Shown: positions 8,989 through 17,546 of the stretch, piece after piece | How positions within the stretch are numbered: the first letter of the stretch is position 1 | Layout of the letters: every line of letters starts with the position of its first letter | Assembly: GCA_016183775.1 (NCBI GenBank) | Contig: JACPDY010000052.1 | Location: forward strand, 1 to 32,833 | Direction: 5' to 3' | DNA length: 32,833 nucleotides | Source: Bacteroidota bacterium | Lineage (GTDB): Bacteria > Bacteroidota > Bacteroidia > JABDFU01 | The notes under the pieces: model-generated | Told to the model about the DNA's origin: nothing | Seen by the model: the letters and a program-made list of their open reading frames with translations, nothing else | Databases searched by the model: none | Position numbers and translations under genes: made by a program

Positions 8989-9552
8989 ATGAAAAATATA
9001 GCGGTATTCGCTTCCGGGGAAGGCACAAATGCTCAACAGCTGATCAATCATTTCAGATCAAGTGATCTGGCCCGTGTGGCATTGATCGTAACCAACAATC
9101 CTAAAGCCCATGTGATAGAAAGAGCCAAGGCTTCACACATACCTCACCTGTTGATCGACAAGAAAACTTTTTCCGAAACCACATTTTTGCCTGGTGAATT
9201 AAAAAAATATAACATTGATCTTATCGCGCTTGCCGGATTCCTGTGGTTGATACCGGCCTATTTAAACAAAGTTTTTCACAACAAAATTGTAAACATTCAT
9301 CCCGCATTACTTCCAAAATATGGCGGGAAGGGGATGTACGGGGCTAACGTTCATAAAGCAGTTATTGCAGGCAATGAAAAGGAAAGCGGCATAACCATCC
9401 ATTACGTGAATGAAAACTACGATGAAGGAGAAATTATTTTACAAGTGAAATGTGACGTGACTCAAACGGATACTCCTGAAACACTCGCCGCTAAAATTCA
9501 CAAGCTGGAACATGAATATTACGCAAAGACAATAGAGAAGTTATTGAAATAA
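8989..9552 (+). CDS. purN: Phosphoribosylglycinamide formyltransferase
   Basis: PurN transfers a formyl group from 10-formyltetrahydrofolate to GAR in step three of purine synthesis, in the cytosol. Starting at the ATG at 8989 gives 187 aa beginning MKNIAVFASGEGTNAQQL, the expected first strand and phosphate-binding loop. The catalytic residues are visible as Asn102 and His104 in VNIHPALLPKYGG and Asp145 in NYDEGEII, matching Asn106, His108 and Asp144 of the E. coli enzyme. A longer reading from the GTG at 8941 would add 16 lysine/glutamine-rich residues not found in the family, so I prefer the ATG. It follows the sensor kinase by 54 bp and is probably transcribed with it or from that gap; no functional link is apparent. 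Confidence 0.95.
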   Translation: MKNIAVFASGEGTNAQQLINHFRSSDLARVALIVTNNPKAHVIERAKASHIPHLLIDKKTFSETTFLPGELKKYNIDLIALAGFLWLIPAYLNKVFHNKIVNIHPALLPKYGGKGMYGANVHKAVIAGNEKESGITIHYVNENYDEGEIILQVKCDVTQTDTPETLAAKIHKLEHEYYAKTIEKLLK

Positions 9553-9570
9553 CCGTACTAAATTGAACCG

Positions 9571-11091
9571 CTATTTTATCTCCGTACAATCAAATGTATT
9601 CTCGTTCACATAATATAACCTGTCTTCCTCCTGTTTAAAATGAAATCCGAACACGGAGTTGAACACAAACCGGAATGTATTTACAGGTGTTATTGTTGCA
9701 GGTACTTTATTGTTGAATTCCCGGGGAAGATGGATAGCATTTAAAATGCTGTTTGCTTCATTTATTTTATCACTTCCGCCAAGCATATTAAAACCATGGT
9801 CGCCCTGGATAATGATCACAGGCGGAACAGCGGAATTCGCAAGAATCGAATCCGTAATTTTCATTATCAGATCATCGGTATAGATCAATTGGTCCAAATA
9901 CTTTTCCTTATCTCCGATGCTGTCGCTTTCAATTGCCCTTAACTCTCCCTTCCTATTATAATGATAGGGATAGTGCGGCAACAAAAAATGTGCATAAACA
10001 AATGTAGCCTTCTTGTTCTCTTTTGATCCTTCAATAAATTCATTCAGTTTTGTAAGCACACGCTTATTACCAGCCACATTGTCTTCCTCCTGAAAAAAAT
10101 TATCAATAACTTTCCCAAACCCCAATGACAGGTCCGTTAACACCTTGCCGGGAAAAGTTTTCCTCCACAGGTACCTGCTCAGGGAAAACGTATAATAGCG
10201 GGTATATAACCTCGGCTGCGCACATAAATCAAACGGCGAAAGGTTAATTATATCATAACCCAAAGTATGAAATAATCCTGCCGCTTTGTTTTCTCTTATC
10301 ACCTTGCCTAAAGAATTTATGCGGGCCCCTATCCCCTGTTTGTATTCAGGTAGTTTGTTTAAGTGCTGCATACTAAAGGCGGAGGCAAGTGAGTATAGTG
10401 TGAAATTGTAATTGCTTCGGGCATTTTTAACCACATAAAAATTCCTGGATTCGAGCTGTTTCACGAAAGATGTATCCGCGTAATCCCAATATTTTTTCAG
10501 ACTCTCTGACCCGGTATGCATATCAAACAACAGGTAATATACATTTGGCAAACCGGCGGGAAGGGTTACAGGAAGATCGACCTGCTCATCCGCATACGTA
10601 TAGTCATTCCACGCTTTATTGCCAAAGGGGTAATAAGCGATTTTGATAAGCTCTGTAAACAAAAGAAAAAAAGCAAAAGAAAAAAGGAATTGATTGAAAC
10701 GTACGAATGTTCTCCTGCTCTTTATAATTTTTACCACAAAAAAAATAATGAGTGTGGGAAAAAGAATTAATATATACCTGTATCGTAAAACAGATTGGCA
10801 GACCGCGGCTCCCGGAAACAAGTCGGATGCAAAACCAAAAAAAAGAACGGGCATGAGAATAGCAGTTGTTATGAGCGCCGGCTTAATACTATTCCCCGTT
10901 ATCTTTTTACATACAAAGAAAAATGCTGAAACAAAGATCAGCATCCCTGCCAAAGGCCCAATCAACGAGCCTGGATTAAGGTAGTCCTGCATTTCATGAA
11001 AGCCGGCAACAACAAAAAACGCGGTAAAAAGAAGCGAAGATAAGATCGGATACCTGAAAATAACAGCCTTTACGCTCTCAATTATTCTCAT
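9571..11091 (-). CDS. Alkaline-phosphatase-superfamily (sulfatase/LTA-synthase-like) membrane protein
   Basis: A 506-aa protein with about five membrane helices in residues 10-155 and an extracytoplasmic catalytic domain from about 180. The domain opens with VYYLLFDMHTG (Asp190, metal ligand), followed by RSNYNFTLYSLASAF, where Thr231 sits where the nucleophile of LTA-synthase-like enzymes is expected. YAHFLLPHYPYH (His368, His373) and IIIQGDHGFN (Asp431, His432) supply later ligands. The superfamily moves phosphoglycerol or phosphoethanolamine groups, or hydrolyses sulfate or phosphate esters, on envelope lipids and glycans; which applies here cannot be read off. The gene follows the methyltransferase by 3 bp and is the last of a three-gene operon, suggesting joint modification of one surface molecule. 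Its stop faces purN 18 bp away. Confidence 0.8.
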   Translation of the reverse strand: MRIIESVKAVIFRYPILSSLLFTAFFVVAGFHEMQDYLNPGSLIGPLAGMLIFVSAFFFVCKKITGNSIKPALITTAILMPVLFFGFASDLFPGAAVCQSVLRYRYILILFPTLIIFFVVKIIKSRRTFVRFNQFLFSFAFFLLFTELIKIAYYPFGNKAWNDYTYADEQVDLPVTLPAGLPNVYYLLFDMHTGSESLKKYWDYADTSFVKQLESRNFYVVKNARSNYNFTLYSLASAFSMQHLNKLPEYKQGIGARINSLGKVIRENKAAGLFHTLGYDIINLSPFDLCAQPRLYTRYYTFSLSRYLWRKTFPGKVLTDLSLGFGKVIDNFFQEEDNVAGNKRVLTKLNEFIEGSKENKKATFVYAHFLLPHYPYHYNRKGELRAIESDSIGDKEKYLDQLIYTDDLIMKITDSILANSAVPPVIIIQGDHGFNMLGGSDKINEANSILNAIHLPREFNNKVPATITPVNTFRFVFNSVFGFHFKQEEDRLYYVNENTFDCTEIK

Positions 11092-11094
11092 ACT

Positions 11095-12492
11095 TCAATC
11101 GGTTATGCGACGCATTAAATACAAGACCCTTTCAGTGCCTGCTAGTTTTATTTTTTCTTTGATCGCAAAATAATTAGAAAATTCAGCTTCAAAGTTCTCA
11201 ACAGTATAATCTGGTATAATGTCCGCTTTAGACCTGAATAATTTTTGCGCATTCGCATCCTCCTTTGGTACAAACTCAATCACAAGATGTTTTGTTATGT
11301 CGTTGAAAAAGGATGCTATTCTGTTTAAAGGTAAATTATTTGTGATCGCCAGGTGGTGGACGAGAGCCAATGCCATTACCAGATCAGCGGCTCCTCTTTT
11401 AAAAACAGGATCCCGCTCCTTGTTCTCCCAGCCCAGACCTGGGCTGGGGTTCATAACATCTATCACCAAAGGCAAAATATTGGTACTCCCATTCTCCCTG
11501 CAATCAGTATATATTTTATCCACGCACTCATATGAACTATCCATCGATACCACGAAGCTGTTTTTAAGAGAATCCAGTTTGCTGAAAACGCCTGTATTTG
11601 CCCCGAGATCCCAGACACAATGGGGACTTACTTGTTCACAGTAATTATTAACCATTTTGATCTTTTCCGGGATGTACGCTCCGGGCAATTCAATATCAGC
11701 ATAATAGTTGTACCAGGAAGCAACATGCCCCGGAGATCTTAACCCTGCAATTGCTTTACCAAGACTTTCAACCAACCCACTAAATGCGTTCCGGCTGAAT
11801 TTTTTCTTCCCTGAGTTTCTATCAATCTTTTTCTCAGAAAATTTATTTTGACCAACCAAATGGAGGTGAATATGTATAAGAATACCTGTGTTAAACCGGC
11901 TGCCTGCAGGAAGTAATGAAGCGGCCAGGTCAAGCGGGATCCCATCCAGGTTGTTTTTGAACAGCTGAATGAGCCGCGGATCTTTAAAACTCATTAAAGC
12001 CAGCGGAGCTAAAAAATGCTGGCAAAATTGTTTGTAAGCCACCCAGGGCTCTCCTTCCTTGCAGATCTCAAATGACAGTGTGTCGATCAAAACAGGTTTG
12101 CCCTCATTAAACTGTATATTAAAAGCGCTGCTGTCTTTCAATGTCATGCCATGCGCCAGTGCTATCCTCTGTATTTCAAGGACGAGAAAAGCCGCATCTT
12201 TCAATTGATTGAACGACCATTCATACGGATAGGAAATAAACTTTATTCTTTTCGGCTTTAAGAGTTTAAAATATTCCGTGGCGTCCGGTGAAACATCAAC
12301 CTCATCATGATGAATAAGGAAACCCAGAGCGGTAAGCTTTGAATAAAGTCCTGATCGGATAAGTTGTAAATAATTCTCTTTGTAGGAAAAGGCAACCGAG
12401 CGGTACAGGATATTCTCTCTTAAAAAAACCCGGCCATCCGGATCACGGAATGAGCCCGGGATCGCAATAATAGAATTGACATTATCGGGCAT
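11095..12492 (-). CDS. Class I SAM-dependent methyltransferase with a kinase-like N-terminal domain
   Basis: A 465-aa protein in two parts. Residues about 285-460 form a Rossmann methyltransferase with the SAM-binding motif VWDLGANTGVFS (Asp295 to Gly301) and ADLVMALALVHHL as a later motif. Residues 1-250 are usually left unnamed, but LKDSSAFNIQF followed by PVLIDTLSF places Asp120, Asn125 and Asp137 at the spacing of the catalytic loop and metal-binding Asp of protein and aminoglycoside kinases (D-x4-N-x11-D). That reading is mine and needs a structure comparison. The gene overlaps the small membrane peptide gene by 11 bp and is followed after 3 bp by the alkaline-phosphatase-type protein gene, so all three are translated from one message. 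Substrate unknown; a surface lipid or glycan is a reasonable guess. Confidence 0.82.
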   Translation of the reverse strand: MPDNVNSIIAIPGSFRDPDGRVFLRENILYRSVAFSYKENYLQLIRSGLYSKLTALGFLIHHDEVDVSPDATEYFKLLKPKRIKFISYPYEWSFNQLKDAAFLVLEIQRIALAHGMTLKDSSAFNIQFNEGKPVLIDTLSFEICKEGEPWVAYKQFCQHFLAPLALMSFKDPRLIQLFKNNLDGIPLDLAASLLPAGSRFNTGILIHIHLHLVGQNKFSEKKIDRNSGKKKFSRNAFSGLVESLGKAIAGLRSPGHVASWYNYYADIELPGAYIPEKIKMVNNYCEQVSPHCVWDLGANTGVFSKLDSLKNSFVVSMDSSYECVDKIYTDCRENGSTNILPLVIDVMNPSPGLGWENKERDPVFKRGAADLVMALALVHHLAITNNLPLNRIASFFNDITKHLVIEFVPKEDANAQKLFRSKADIIPDYTVENFEAEFSNYFAIKEKIKLAGTERVLYLMRRITD

Positions 12493-12697
12493 CTTTACTT
12501 TTCTTTATCAATTTAAAGGCCCGCACGGCCAGTGATTTTAAAATATCTTTAATGGTTTTAAAATAAAAAGTCAATGCAAGGAATCCACCCAGCAAAAGCT
12601 GAAAAATGTAACTGCCGCTACCCGGATCAATATATTGGGCATGCGCGCTGAACGCAAAAGATAAAAATATATTCAGAAAAAATAATTTGTCCTTCAT
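12482..12697 (-). CDS. Small IDPG-motif membrane peptide
   Basis: A 71-aa protein that starts with a signal peptide (to about Ala20), continues with YIDPGSGSYIFQ, has one membrane helix (about residues 28-45), and ends in a lysine/arginine-rich cytoplasmic tail. The start is the ATG at 12697; a longer ORF to 12748 would run through the terminator hairpin and lacks a signal-like start. Small proteins with an (Y)IDPGxGS motif just after a signal peptide are, as I recall, often next to methyltransferase and alkaline-phosphatase-type genes, but have no known function. It heads the three-gene operon and overlaps the next gene by 11 bp, which suggests coupled translation and a role as a subunit or anchor. 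Confidence 0.75.
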   Translation of the reverse strand: MKDKLFFLNIFLSFAFSAHAQYIDPGSGSYIFQLLLGGFLALTFYFKTIKDILKSLAVRAFKLIKKSKDAR

Positions 12698-12726
12698 TAT
12701 ACATCTAAATAGATATAAATATATAT

Positions 12727-12757
12727 AAAAAGAGGCGGATGTATGCATCCGCCTCTT
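12727..12757 (-). terminator. Rho-independent terminator of the matrixin-like protease gene
   Basis: A perfect 12-bp stem (12730-12741 and 12746-12757) with a 4-nt loop. In the minus direction it is followed by TTT and then ATATAT, and it lies 22 bp after the stop codon at 12780. The plus-strand side lacks a T run, so it works mainly on the minus strand. It separates the protease gene from the three-gene operon downstream. Confidence 0.8.
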
Positions 12758-12779
12758 GTGTTAAACAATATGCTATAGG

Positions 12780-14594
12780 TTACCTGCTTCCCGTCAGAAT
12801 TAATTTTCCGGTAGCAAAAACTTTTTCCTCATTTTTCAATTGGTAAAAATATACGCCATTGGAAAGACCATCACGGGACAATACATAATTTTCAGAACTG
12901 ATATTGACTGGTACCCTCGCCTGATTACCGATGATATCAAATAAAGCCAATGAAACCGGACCGGCAGACCGCAGCAATTCAGGATCTAAGCTCAATGTAG
13001 CTGAATTATCGAATGGATGCGGATATATGCTTACCCCCGGGTTATTTGCGGTGGATTCATCGATACCAATTACCGAACAAACCCCCGCACTGATTTTAAC
13101 ATGCCCGGTAGCTCCGCAGGGGTTATTGGTAAGCGACCGTGCGATATTATCATTATTACAAGCTATGTCAATAGCGGCATCCAGTGTGCGAACATCCGTC
13201 GCGGCATTCCTGGTCCAGTGCATTAGTTTAGGAATATTTATTACATGCGCTTCCAACTGGGCGTGTGCAATTTCGTGCAAAGCGGTAGATTCAAAATCGT
13301 ATACTTTGGTGCCTGAAGTGGCTCCGGGACCATAATTCCAGGATCCTCCGGCGGCAGAAGCGGCAAATTGAATATCAACTTCCTTCAGGATCCAATAGCT
13401 GACTGAATTTTTTGTACATGCGGAATAAAAAGTAAATGTTTTTCCCAGTAAACTACCCCCTAATATGCAGCCATTATCAAAACTAACAATGTTGACTCCA
13501 TCCTGACCCTGGCAACCCACAGAGGTAGTTGTATTGCCGATCGTATAATTACATAAAGTGGCGCACCTCCACGTCTTTAATGCTCTTTCAAAAGCCGCTA
13601 CCGCTGCAGTATTTGTTTTGAAAGAGGAATTATATTGAAACGTATAGCCACCTGTTGTATTCTGATTGGTTAAATTTAACCGGTTTTCTTTTGATCCATC
13701 ATGATATGTCATCTGATCATAAGTAATAGTTAATGAATTGTTTGATACAATGGAAGAACCGGTATTATCTGTTACTCTGAACGTGCCAGTACCTGCTTTT
13801 GAAGGAACCATTACCTGGATCTGGCCGTCTGACCATGAAGAAATATTCGATGCGGGAACTGTATTGTATGAAGAACCCCCGTCATCAGCATTTTTAAATT
13901 CCACTTTTGCAGATCCGGAGTTTGTGCCAAAACCGGAACCATTAATAGTTAAAACACTTAATGTGCCCGCAGTGATTGTTGTCGGTGAAAACGACGAAAT
14001 AACAGGAGCCGAAGAAGTTTTGGCTGCGTTTTTTGTCTGACTGATATTGAATTGCTTTATTACCTTATGATCCTGTCCGGACTTATTTTTAATAACGCCA
14101 TACAACTCCTTTTCCACATCTGTATAGACTTTATGGGCATCTGTTGCAACCCGGTCCACCAAGTCGTATTTTATAAAACTTTGCACATTCACAGCCGGTT
14201 CAAATTTCAGGTTTGCCGGCATTGCGGTTATCGAATTTGTTACTGATGAGGGCTGTACGAAAAAAAGGCCCGTCTCATTTTCATTTAGCTCTATGCCTGG
14301 GGTTACTATTTCCATCTCCGTACCAACAACTCCACCCTCCGTTACCAATTCAACCCGGGTTCCGGAAATAGTGCCTTTAAGCACCTTATACACTTCAATG
14401 ATATTTGAAGTATATATATTGGTATGTTCCGTATTCCAGAATGAGCTTTTACGCACAACACTTCCTTCAAAAATGACCCGTGAAGCCTCAATCTTTTCAG
14501 ATAAGGGAACTTCTATGGTACCGCATTGTGAATACGCAGATAGTTCTGCAAATACAACAGCCGCTGTCAACAAGAATAGCTTTTTCATCATCAT
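12780..14594 (-). CDS. T9SS-secreted matrixin-like metalloprotease with IPT/TIG domain
   Basis: Read from the first of three consecutive ATGs at 14594 this is 604 aa; the ORF extends upstream to 14675 but those codons are not signal-like. A signal peptide (to about SAYSQ) is followed by a TIMP/NTR-like Cys-starting region, an IPT/TIG immunoglobulin-like domain (about residues 193-291), and a zinc protease domain. The zinc site is HEIAHAQLEAH (His440, His444, His450), with Met458 exactly eight residues after the third His, as in the Met-turn of matrixins; Leu447 stands where the family has Gly. The last about 80 residues (SIYPHPFDNSATLSL to the end) form a T9SS sorting domain, so the protein should be exported across the outer membrane and anchored or released. 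Substrate unknown. A strong terminator follows the gene. Confidence 0.85.
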   Translation of the reverse strand: MMMKKLFLLTAAVVFAELSAYSQCGTIEVPLSEKIEASRVIFEGSVVRKSSFWNTEHTNIYTSNIIEVYKVLKGTISGTRVELVTEGGVVGTEMEIVTPGIELNENETGLFFVQPSSVTNSITAMPANLKFEPAVNVQSFIKYDLVDRVATDAHKVYTDVEKELYGVIKNKSGQDHKVIKQFNISQTKNAAKTSSAPVISSFSPTTITAGTLSVLTINGSGFGTNSGSAKVEFKNADDGGSSYNTVPASNISSWSDGQIQVMVPSKAGTGTFRVTDNTGSSIVSNNSLTITYDQMTYHDGSKENRLNLTNQNTTGGYTFQYNSSFKTNTAAVAAFERALKTWRCATLCNYTIGNTTTSVGCQGQDGVNIVSFDNGCILGGSLLGKTFTFYSACTKNSVSYWILKEVDIQFAASAAGGSWNYGPGATSGTKVYDFESTALHEIAHAQLEAHVINIPKLMHWTRNAATDVRTLDAAIDIACNNDNIARSLTNNPCGATGHVKISAGVCSVIGIDESTANNPGVSIYPHPFDNSATLSLDPELLRSAGPVSLALFDIIGNQARVPVNISSENYVLSRDGLSNGVYFYQLKNEEKVFATGKLILTGSR

Positions 14595-14955
14595 TATGGT
14601 TTTTAGATTAGTAATTTTAACATCACTTTTATTAAATTTATAATGCAGAATATTTAAACGCAAACCACAATACACTCAAAATTGCAATTCATCGGTTTGA
14701 TCTTTGCTTAACTAAAACTACAGAATATCCACTGGAAAAGGCCCCAGCTATAGGCAGTCCGGGCGGTTACATACCCTTAATGCACGAACCTGAATTGAAT
14801 AAGAAAGCCTGAAGGGGGAAGATGATATGATAAAAAAGTAATTTCAAAAATCAGGTTTCAGGAAAATACAGGAGAATGCATAAAAAAAATCGTGAATAGA
14901 TTTGTTGAAGCCGGCCTCAAGAAAAATAAAATGACAATTGTACTGAGGTAAGGGC
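14595..14955. other. Intergenic region, no gene recognised
   Basis: A stretch of 361 bp between the protease start and the end of the outer-membrane protein gene. I found no TAnnTTTG element facing the protease gene. An open frame without a start runs on the plus strand from about 14826 to 14951 and ends KKNKMTIVLR; it may be the tail of a decayed gene or chance. No tRNA or strong terminator is visible. Confidence 0.4.
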
Positions 14956-15567
14956 TTATCGCGTTTTAATACTGATGCCAAAACTGGAAACCCCGGTCGA
15001 CATGTCGAGGAACATTCCAATTTTTGGATTAAAGTGGTATTCGGCTCCTACATGTATATCAATATATCCTCCGCTGCTGGTCCGTTTAACTGCGGTAGTA
15101 GAGCCGGTATAGCCATCTTCCCAGATAGTTTTACGATATGCAAAACCAAGAGAAGCTGCAGCATAAAAATCCCACTTCTCTCCGGCAAGAAGAAGCTCAT
15201 CAAAGTAATATGAACCTTTAAGTCCTATGGGCACAACTACTGTCCGGTAAGAGTAATCCCTGTAAGGTTTATTATTTCCGGGACTGCCCCAATAATAGTA
15301 ATTGGTATAGGAGAAAAAAGAAATGAATGGCGCGAGGGTGAAATTCTTTGCTACATCAAACTCGTAATTAATAAGGAACGGGAAAGAGTCCCCATAATAG
15401 CCGTAACCATAGCTAAAACCTAATGACATATTCAAAGTATTACCGTATTTTTCTCCTCCCTGATCTTCTTTTCCTTCATTACTGCTTTTCTTCTGTGCAT
15501 GAACACAAAGAGTCCCGATAATAAGGGAGCCCATTAATAGCTTTCTTTTAAACATTGGAAAATTCAT
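14956..15567 (-). CDS. Outer-membrane beta-barrel protein (OmpW/OprF-like size, unknown role)
   Basis: About 203 aa from the ATG at 15567 (or 199 from 15555, MFKRKLLMGSL). It has a signal peptide ending near CVHAQ, a short charged linker (KKSSNEGKEDQGGEKYG) and then about 160 residues of alternating aromatic and polar residues typical of a small eight-stranded barrel, with tyrosine-rich strands (SFGYGYGYYGDS-like). The C terminus ends SFGISIKTR, not the classical final Phe. A longer start at 15588 is ruled out because it is TTG lying inside the promoter -7 element. It may be a porin-like or adhesin-like protein; nothing in the sequence gives a ligand. The next gene upstream, at 15697-16167, lies 109 bp away. 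Confidence 0.7.
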   Translation of the reverse strand: MNFPMFKRKLLMGSLIIGTLCVHAQKKSSNEGKEDQGGEKYGNTLNMSLGFSYGYGYYGDSFPFLINYEFDVAKNFTLAPFISFFSYTNYYYWGSPGNNKPYRDYSYRTVVVPIGLKGSYYFDELLLAGEKWDFYAAASLGFAYRKTIWEDGYTGSTTAVKRTSSGGYIDIHVGAEYHFNPKIGMFLDMSTGVSSFGISIKTR

Positions 15568-15585
15568 TATTAGAGCATAAAAATA

Positions 15586-15614
15586 CAAAATTATGCGACA
15601 ACATAAATAGCAAA
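15586..15614 (-). promoter_or_regulatory. Promoter of the outer-membrane barrel gene
   Basis: On the minus strand TTTG (15614-15611) is followed after 17 bp by TAATTTTG (15593-15586). The spacing is at the short end for Bacteroidota but within what is accepted for flavobacteria. The start codon at 15567 gives a leader of about 12 nt. This also decides the start of the gene, because the longer alternative overlaps the element. Confidence 0.5.
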
Positions 15615-15696
15615 GTTAAAGTCCGGGGCGATGAAAAAATCTTCATTAGCTGCCTGCTGATCAACTGCTCTGACAGTTACAACAAATGGCCGATAG

Positions 15697-16167
15697 CTAA
15701 TAATCGGCGTTTTCCTGTAACCCGATCAGCATAACTATTTTCGCTCTTTTTTTTACATTGGTGCCGGAGGGAGGAATATCGTACTCAATGTAATAGGTGC
15801 CTATTTTGGGAGGTTCGAAAAGACAAAAATCTTTGTCAATCACATTGTTGTTATCATACACTTTACGGCGGTATTTATTTCCTTCGGGCTTATCATAAAT
15901 ACGCATTGCCAATTGTTCGCCCAGGCCGGTCGTACAAAATATTAACTTATACTTCCTTCCTGCAAATACCGTAAATTCAATTTCTTCCTTTTGATTCTTT
16001 TTTGGGAGCAGCACAATATCCCTTACCGCATAACTATCCAGTTCATACAATCCCAAATTGGACTTATACTCCGCCACCATATTATTTACTTCCTTCTGCG
16101 AAAAACTTTTGCCGGTAAATAACATCATGGATAAAATTGTAAACAGAACTGGCATCATATTTTTCAT
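15697..16167 (-). CDS. Small exported protein of unknown function
   Basis: A 156-aa protein with a signal peptide (to about KSFSQ). The mature part is beta-rich, with YKLIFCTTGLGEQLAMRIYD and FEPPKIGTYYIEYDIPP, a pattern like the beta-sandwich pre-peptidase C-terminal type domains found in secreted bacterial proteins. It has no T9SS sorting domain, so it is probably periplasmic or lipoprotein-free outer-membrane associated. A purine-rich stretch AGGGGGGCAGCA lies directly before the ATG, an unusually strong ribosome binding site for this phylum. I do not recognise the family by name. It could pair with the barrel protein downstream, but a separate promoter before the barrel gene argues for independent expression. 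Confidence 0.65.
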   Translation of the reverse strand: MKNMMPVLFTILSMMLFTGKSFSQKEVNNMVAEYKSNLGLYELDSYAVRDIVLLPKKNQKEEIEFTVFAGRKYKLIFCTTGLGEQLAMRIYDKPEGNKYRRKVYDNNNVIDKDFCLFEPPKIGTYYIEYDIPPSGTNVKKRAKIVMLIGLQENADY

Positions 16168-16445
16168 TGCTGCCCCCCTGCGGCTCTTATAGCACTACCG
16201 CTTTGTAGACTATTATACGTATCCGCAATGTGCTTTGTTGCACTATTTGGATGAATTCGCAGGGGAAATAACAGTTAAATACGCTTAAATAAAAGGAGTA
16301 GAGCTGATTACGGTGCAATTGCCGTCCCAAAGGGTTGAATGTTGCCCAGAAATGGGTATAACAGTATTGCTTGCTTTGGTGATAATATTATCCCCATTAA
16401 TAATGTTAATTTCGATAAATATTCGGACATTAGAGTTGCATAAAA

Positions 16446-17537
16446 ATGAAACCGGTACGATTTATAGGTAAAGACAGGACTGAGTTCTCGGCCACGCTGC
16501 GAAAAAATGTAAACAACTATTTCAGGGAAAATAATATCTCTGTGAATGGTAACAGAATCCTGTTTTTAAAAACCGCCATACTTTCCGCATTATACATAAT
16601 CCCATTTATTTTGATACTTACCATCCCAATGAAGGGTATCACTGCACTCCTTCTATGCGCAGTGATCGCGATCGGGATGTCGGGTATTGGGATGTCGGTT
16701 ATGCACGATGGCGGGCATGGCGCGTACTCCGATAAGAAATGGGTCAACAAGATCATGGCAAAAACCATGTATATACTGGGGGGCTGTGTTTTTAACTGGA
16801 ACATGCAGCACAATATCATGCATCATACATTCACCAACATACTGGGGTATGACGAAGATATAGAGCCCCGTGCAGTTATTCGTTTAAGTCCGCATGCCCC
16901 TGCACTGAAATTTCAGCGCTTTCAACACATCTACGCGCTCTTTCTGTATGGAATGATGTCCCTTTCATTGGTGACAAAAGATTTCCGGCAACTCTGGTTG
17001 TATTATAAGAAAGGTGTATTAAAGCAGCAAAATGCAGAACCTGTCGCCGAATTTTTGACATTATTTACTACTAAGGTGCTTTACCTGTTCACGGCTATTG
17101 TTCTGCCTGTATTACTTACAGACTTCAGCTGGTGGCAGGTGCTGATTGGATTTTTGCTCATGCATTTTATATCCGGTGTTATTATGAGTACCATTTTCCA
17201 GATGGCTCATATTGTTGAAGGGGCCGATCATCCTTTGATAAATGTTGAAGGAAATATTGATAACGAATGGGTTATTCACCAGCTATATACAACTTCTAAT
17301 TTTGCCCGAAACAATGCACTGCTGAACTGGTTCATAGGAGGACTTAATTTCCAGATTGAGCATCACTTGTTTCCGAATATCAGCCATGTTCACTACCCTG
17401 CCATCGCCCCTATTGTTGAAAAAACTGCTTATGAATTCGGATTGCCCTATAACATGAAACCCACCTTCTTTGGCGCGCTGAAGTCGCATCTGCGGACATT
17501 GAAAGAATTTGGCGAGAGAAAAGCCGCGGCAGCATAA
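16446..17537 (+). CDS. Membrane fatty acid desaturase (acyl-lipid / acyl-CoA type)
   Basis: A 363-aa integral membrane di-iron desaturase. All three histidine boxes are present: HDGGH (His87-His91), HNIMHH (His122-His127) and QIEHH (Gln303-His307). The last box, with Q in front, resembles front-end desaturases (delta-5/6 type), but the N-terminal cytochrome b5 domain of eukaryotic forms is absent, as in bacterial relatives. Four to five membrane helices lie at about 42-62, 64-86, 105-118, 200-225 and 230-250. It introduces a double bond into a fatty acyl chain, using an external electron donor; regiospecificity cannot be told from sequence. It is followed after only 9 bp by the T9SS cargo gene. 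No convincing TAnnTTTG promoter was seen in the 278 bp upstream (nearest is TAATTTCG about 35 bp before the start). Confidence 0.9.
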   Translation: MKPVRFIGKDRTEFSATLRKNVNNYFRENNISVNGNRILFLKTAILSALYIIPFILILTIPMKGITALLLCAVIAIGMSGIGMSVMHDGGHGAYSDKKWVNKIMAKTMYILGGCVFNWNMQHNIMHHTFTNILGYDEDIEPRAVIRLSPHAPALKFQRFQHIYALFLYGMMSLSLVTKDFRQLWLYYKKGVLKQQNAEPVAEFLTLFTTKVLYLFTAIVLPVLLTDFSWWQVLIGFLLMHFISGVIMSTIFQMAHIVEGADHPLINVEGNIDNEWVIHQLYTTSNFARNNALLNWFIGGLNFQIEHHLFPNISHVHYPAIAPIVEKTAYEFGLPYNMKPTFFGALKSHLRTLKEFGERKAAAA

Positions 17538-17546
17538 GCTATCAAA

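Noticed and set aside
11428-11450. Near-perfect palindrome (CCCAGCCCAG with CTGGGCTGGG) inside the methyltransferase gene
   Set aside because: It encodes the segment NPSPGLGW, which I recall as conserved in this methyltransferase family, so it is best explained by the protein sequence and not by an inserted element.
12698-12748. Longer version of the IDPG peptide starting at 12748
   Set aside because: Its first codons run through the terminator hairpin of the neighbouring gene; the ATG at 12697 gives a proper signal peptide.
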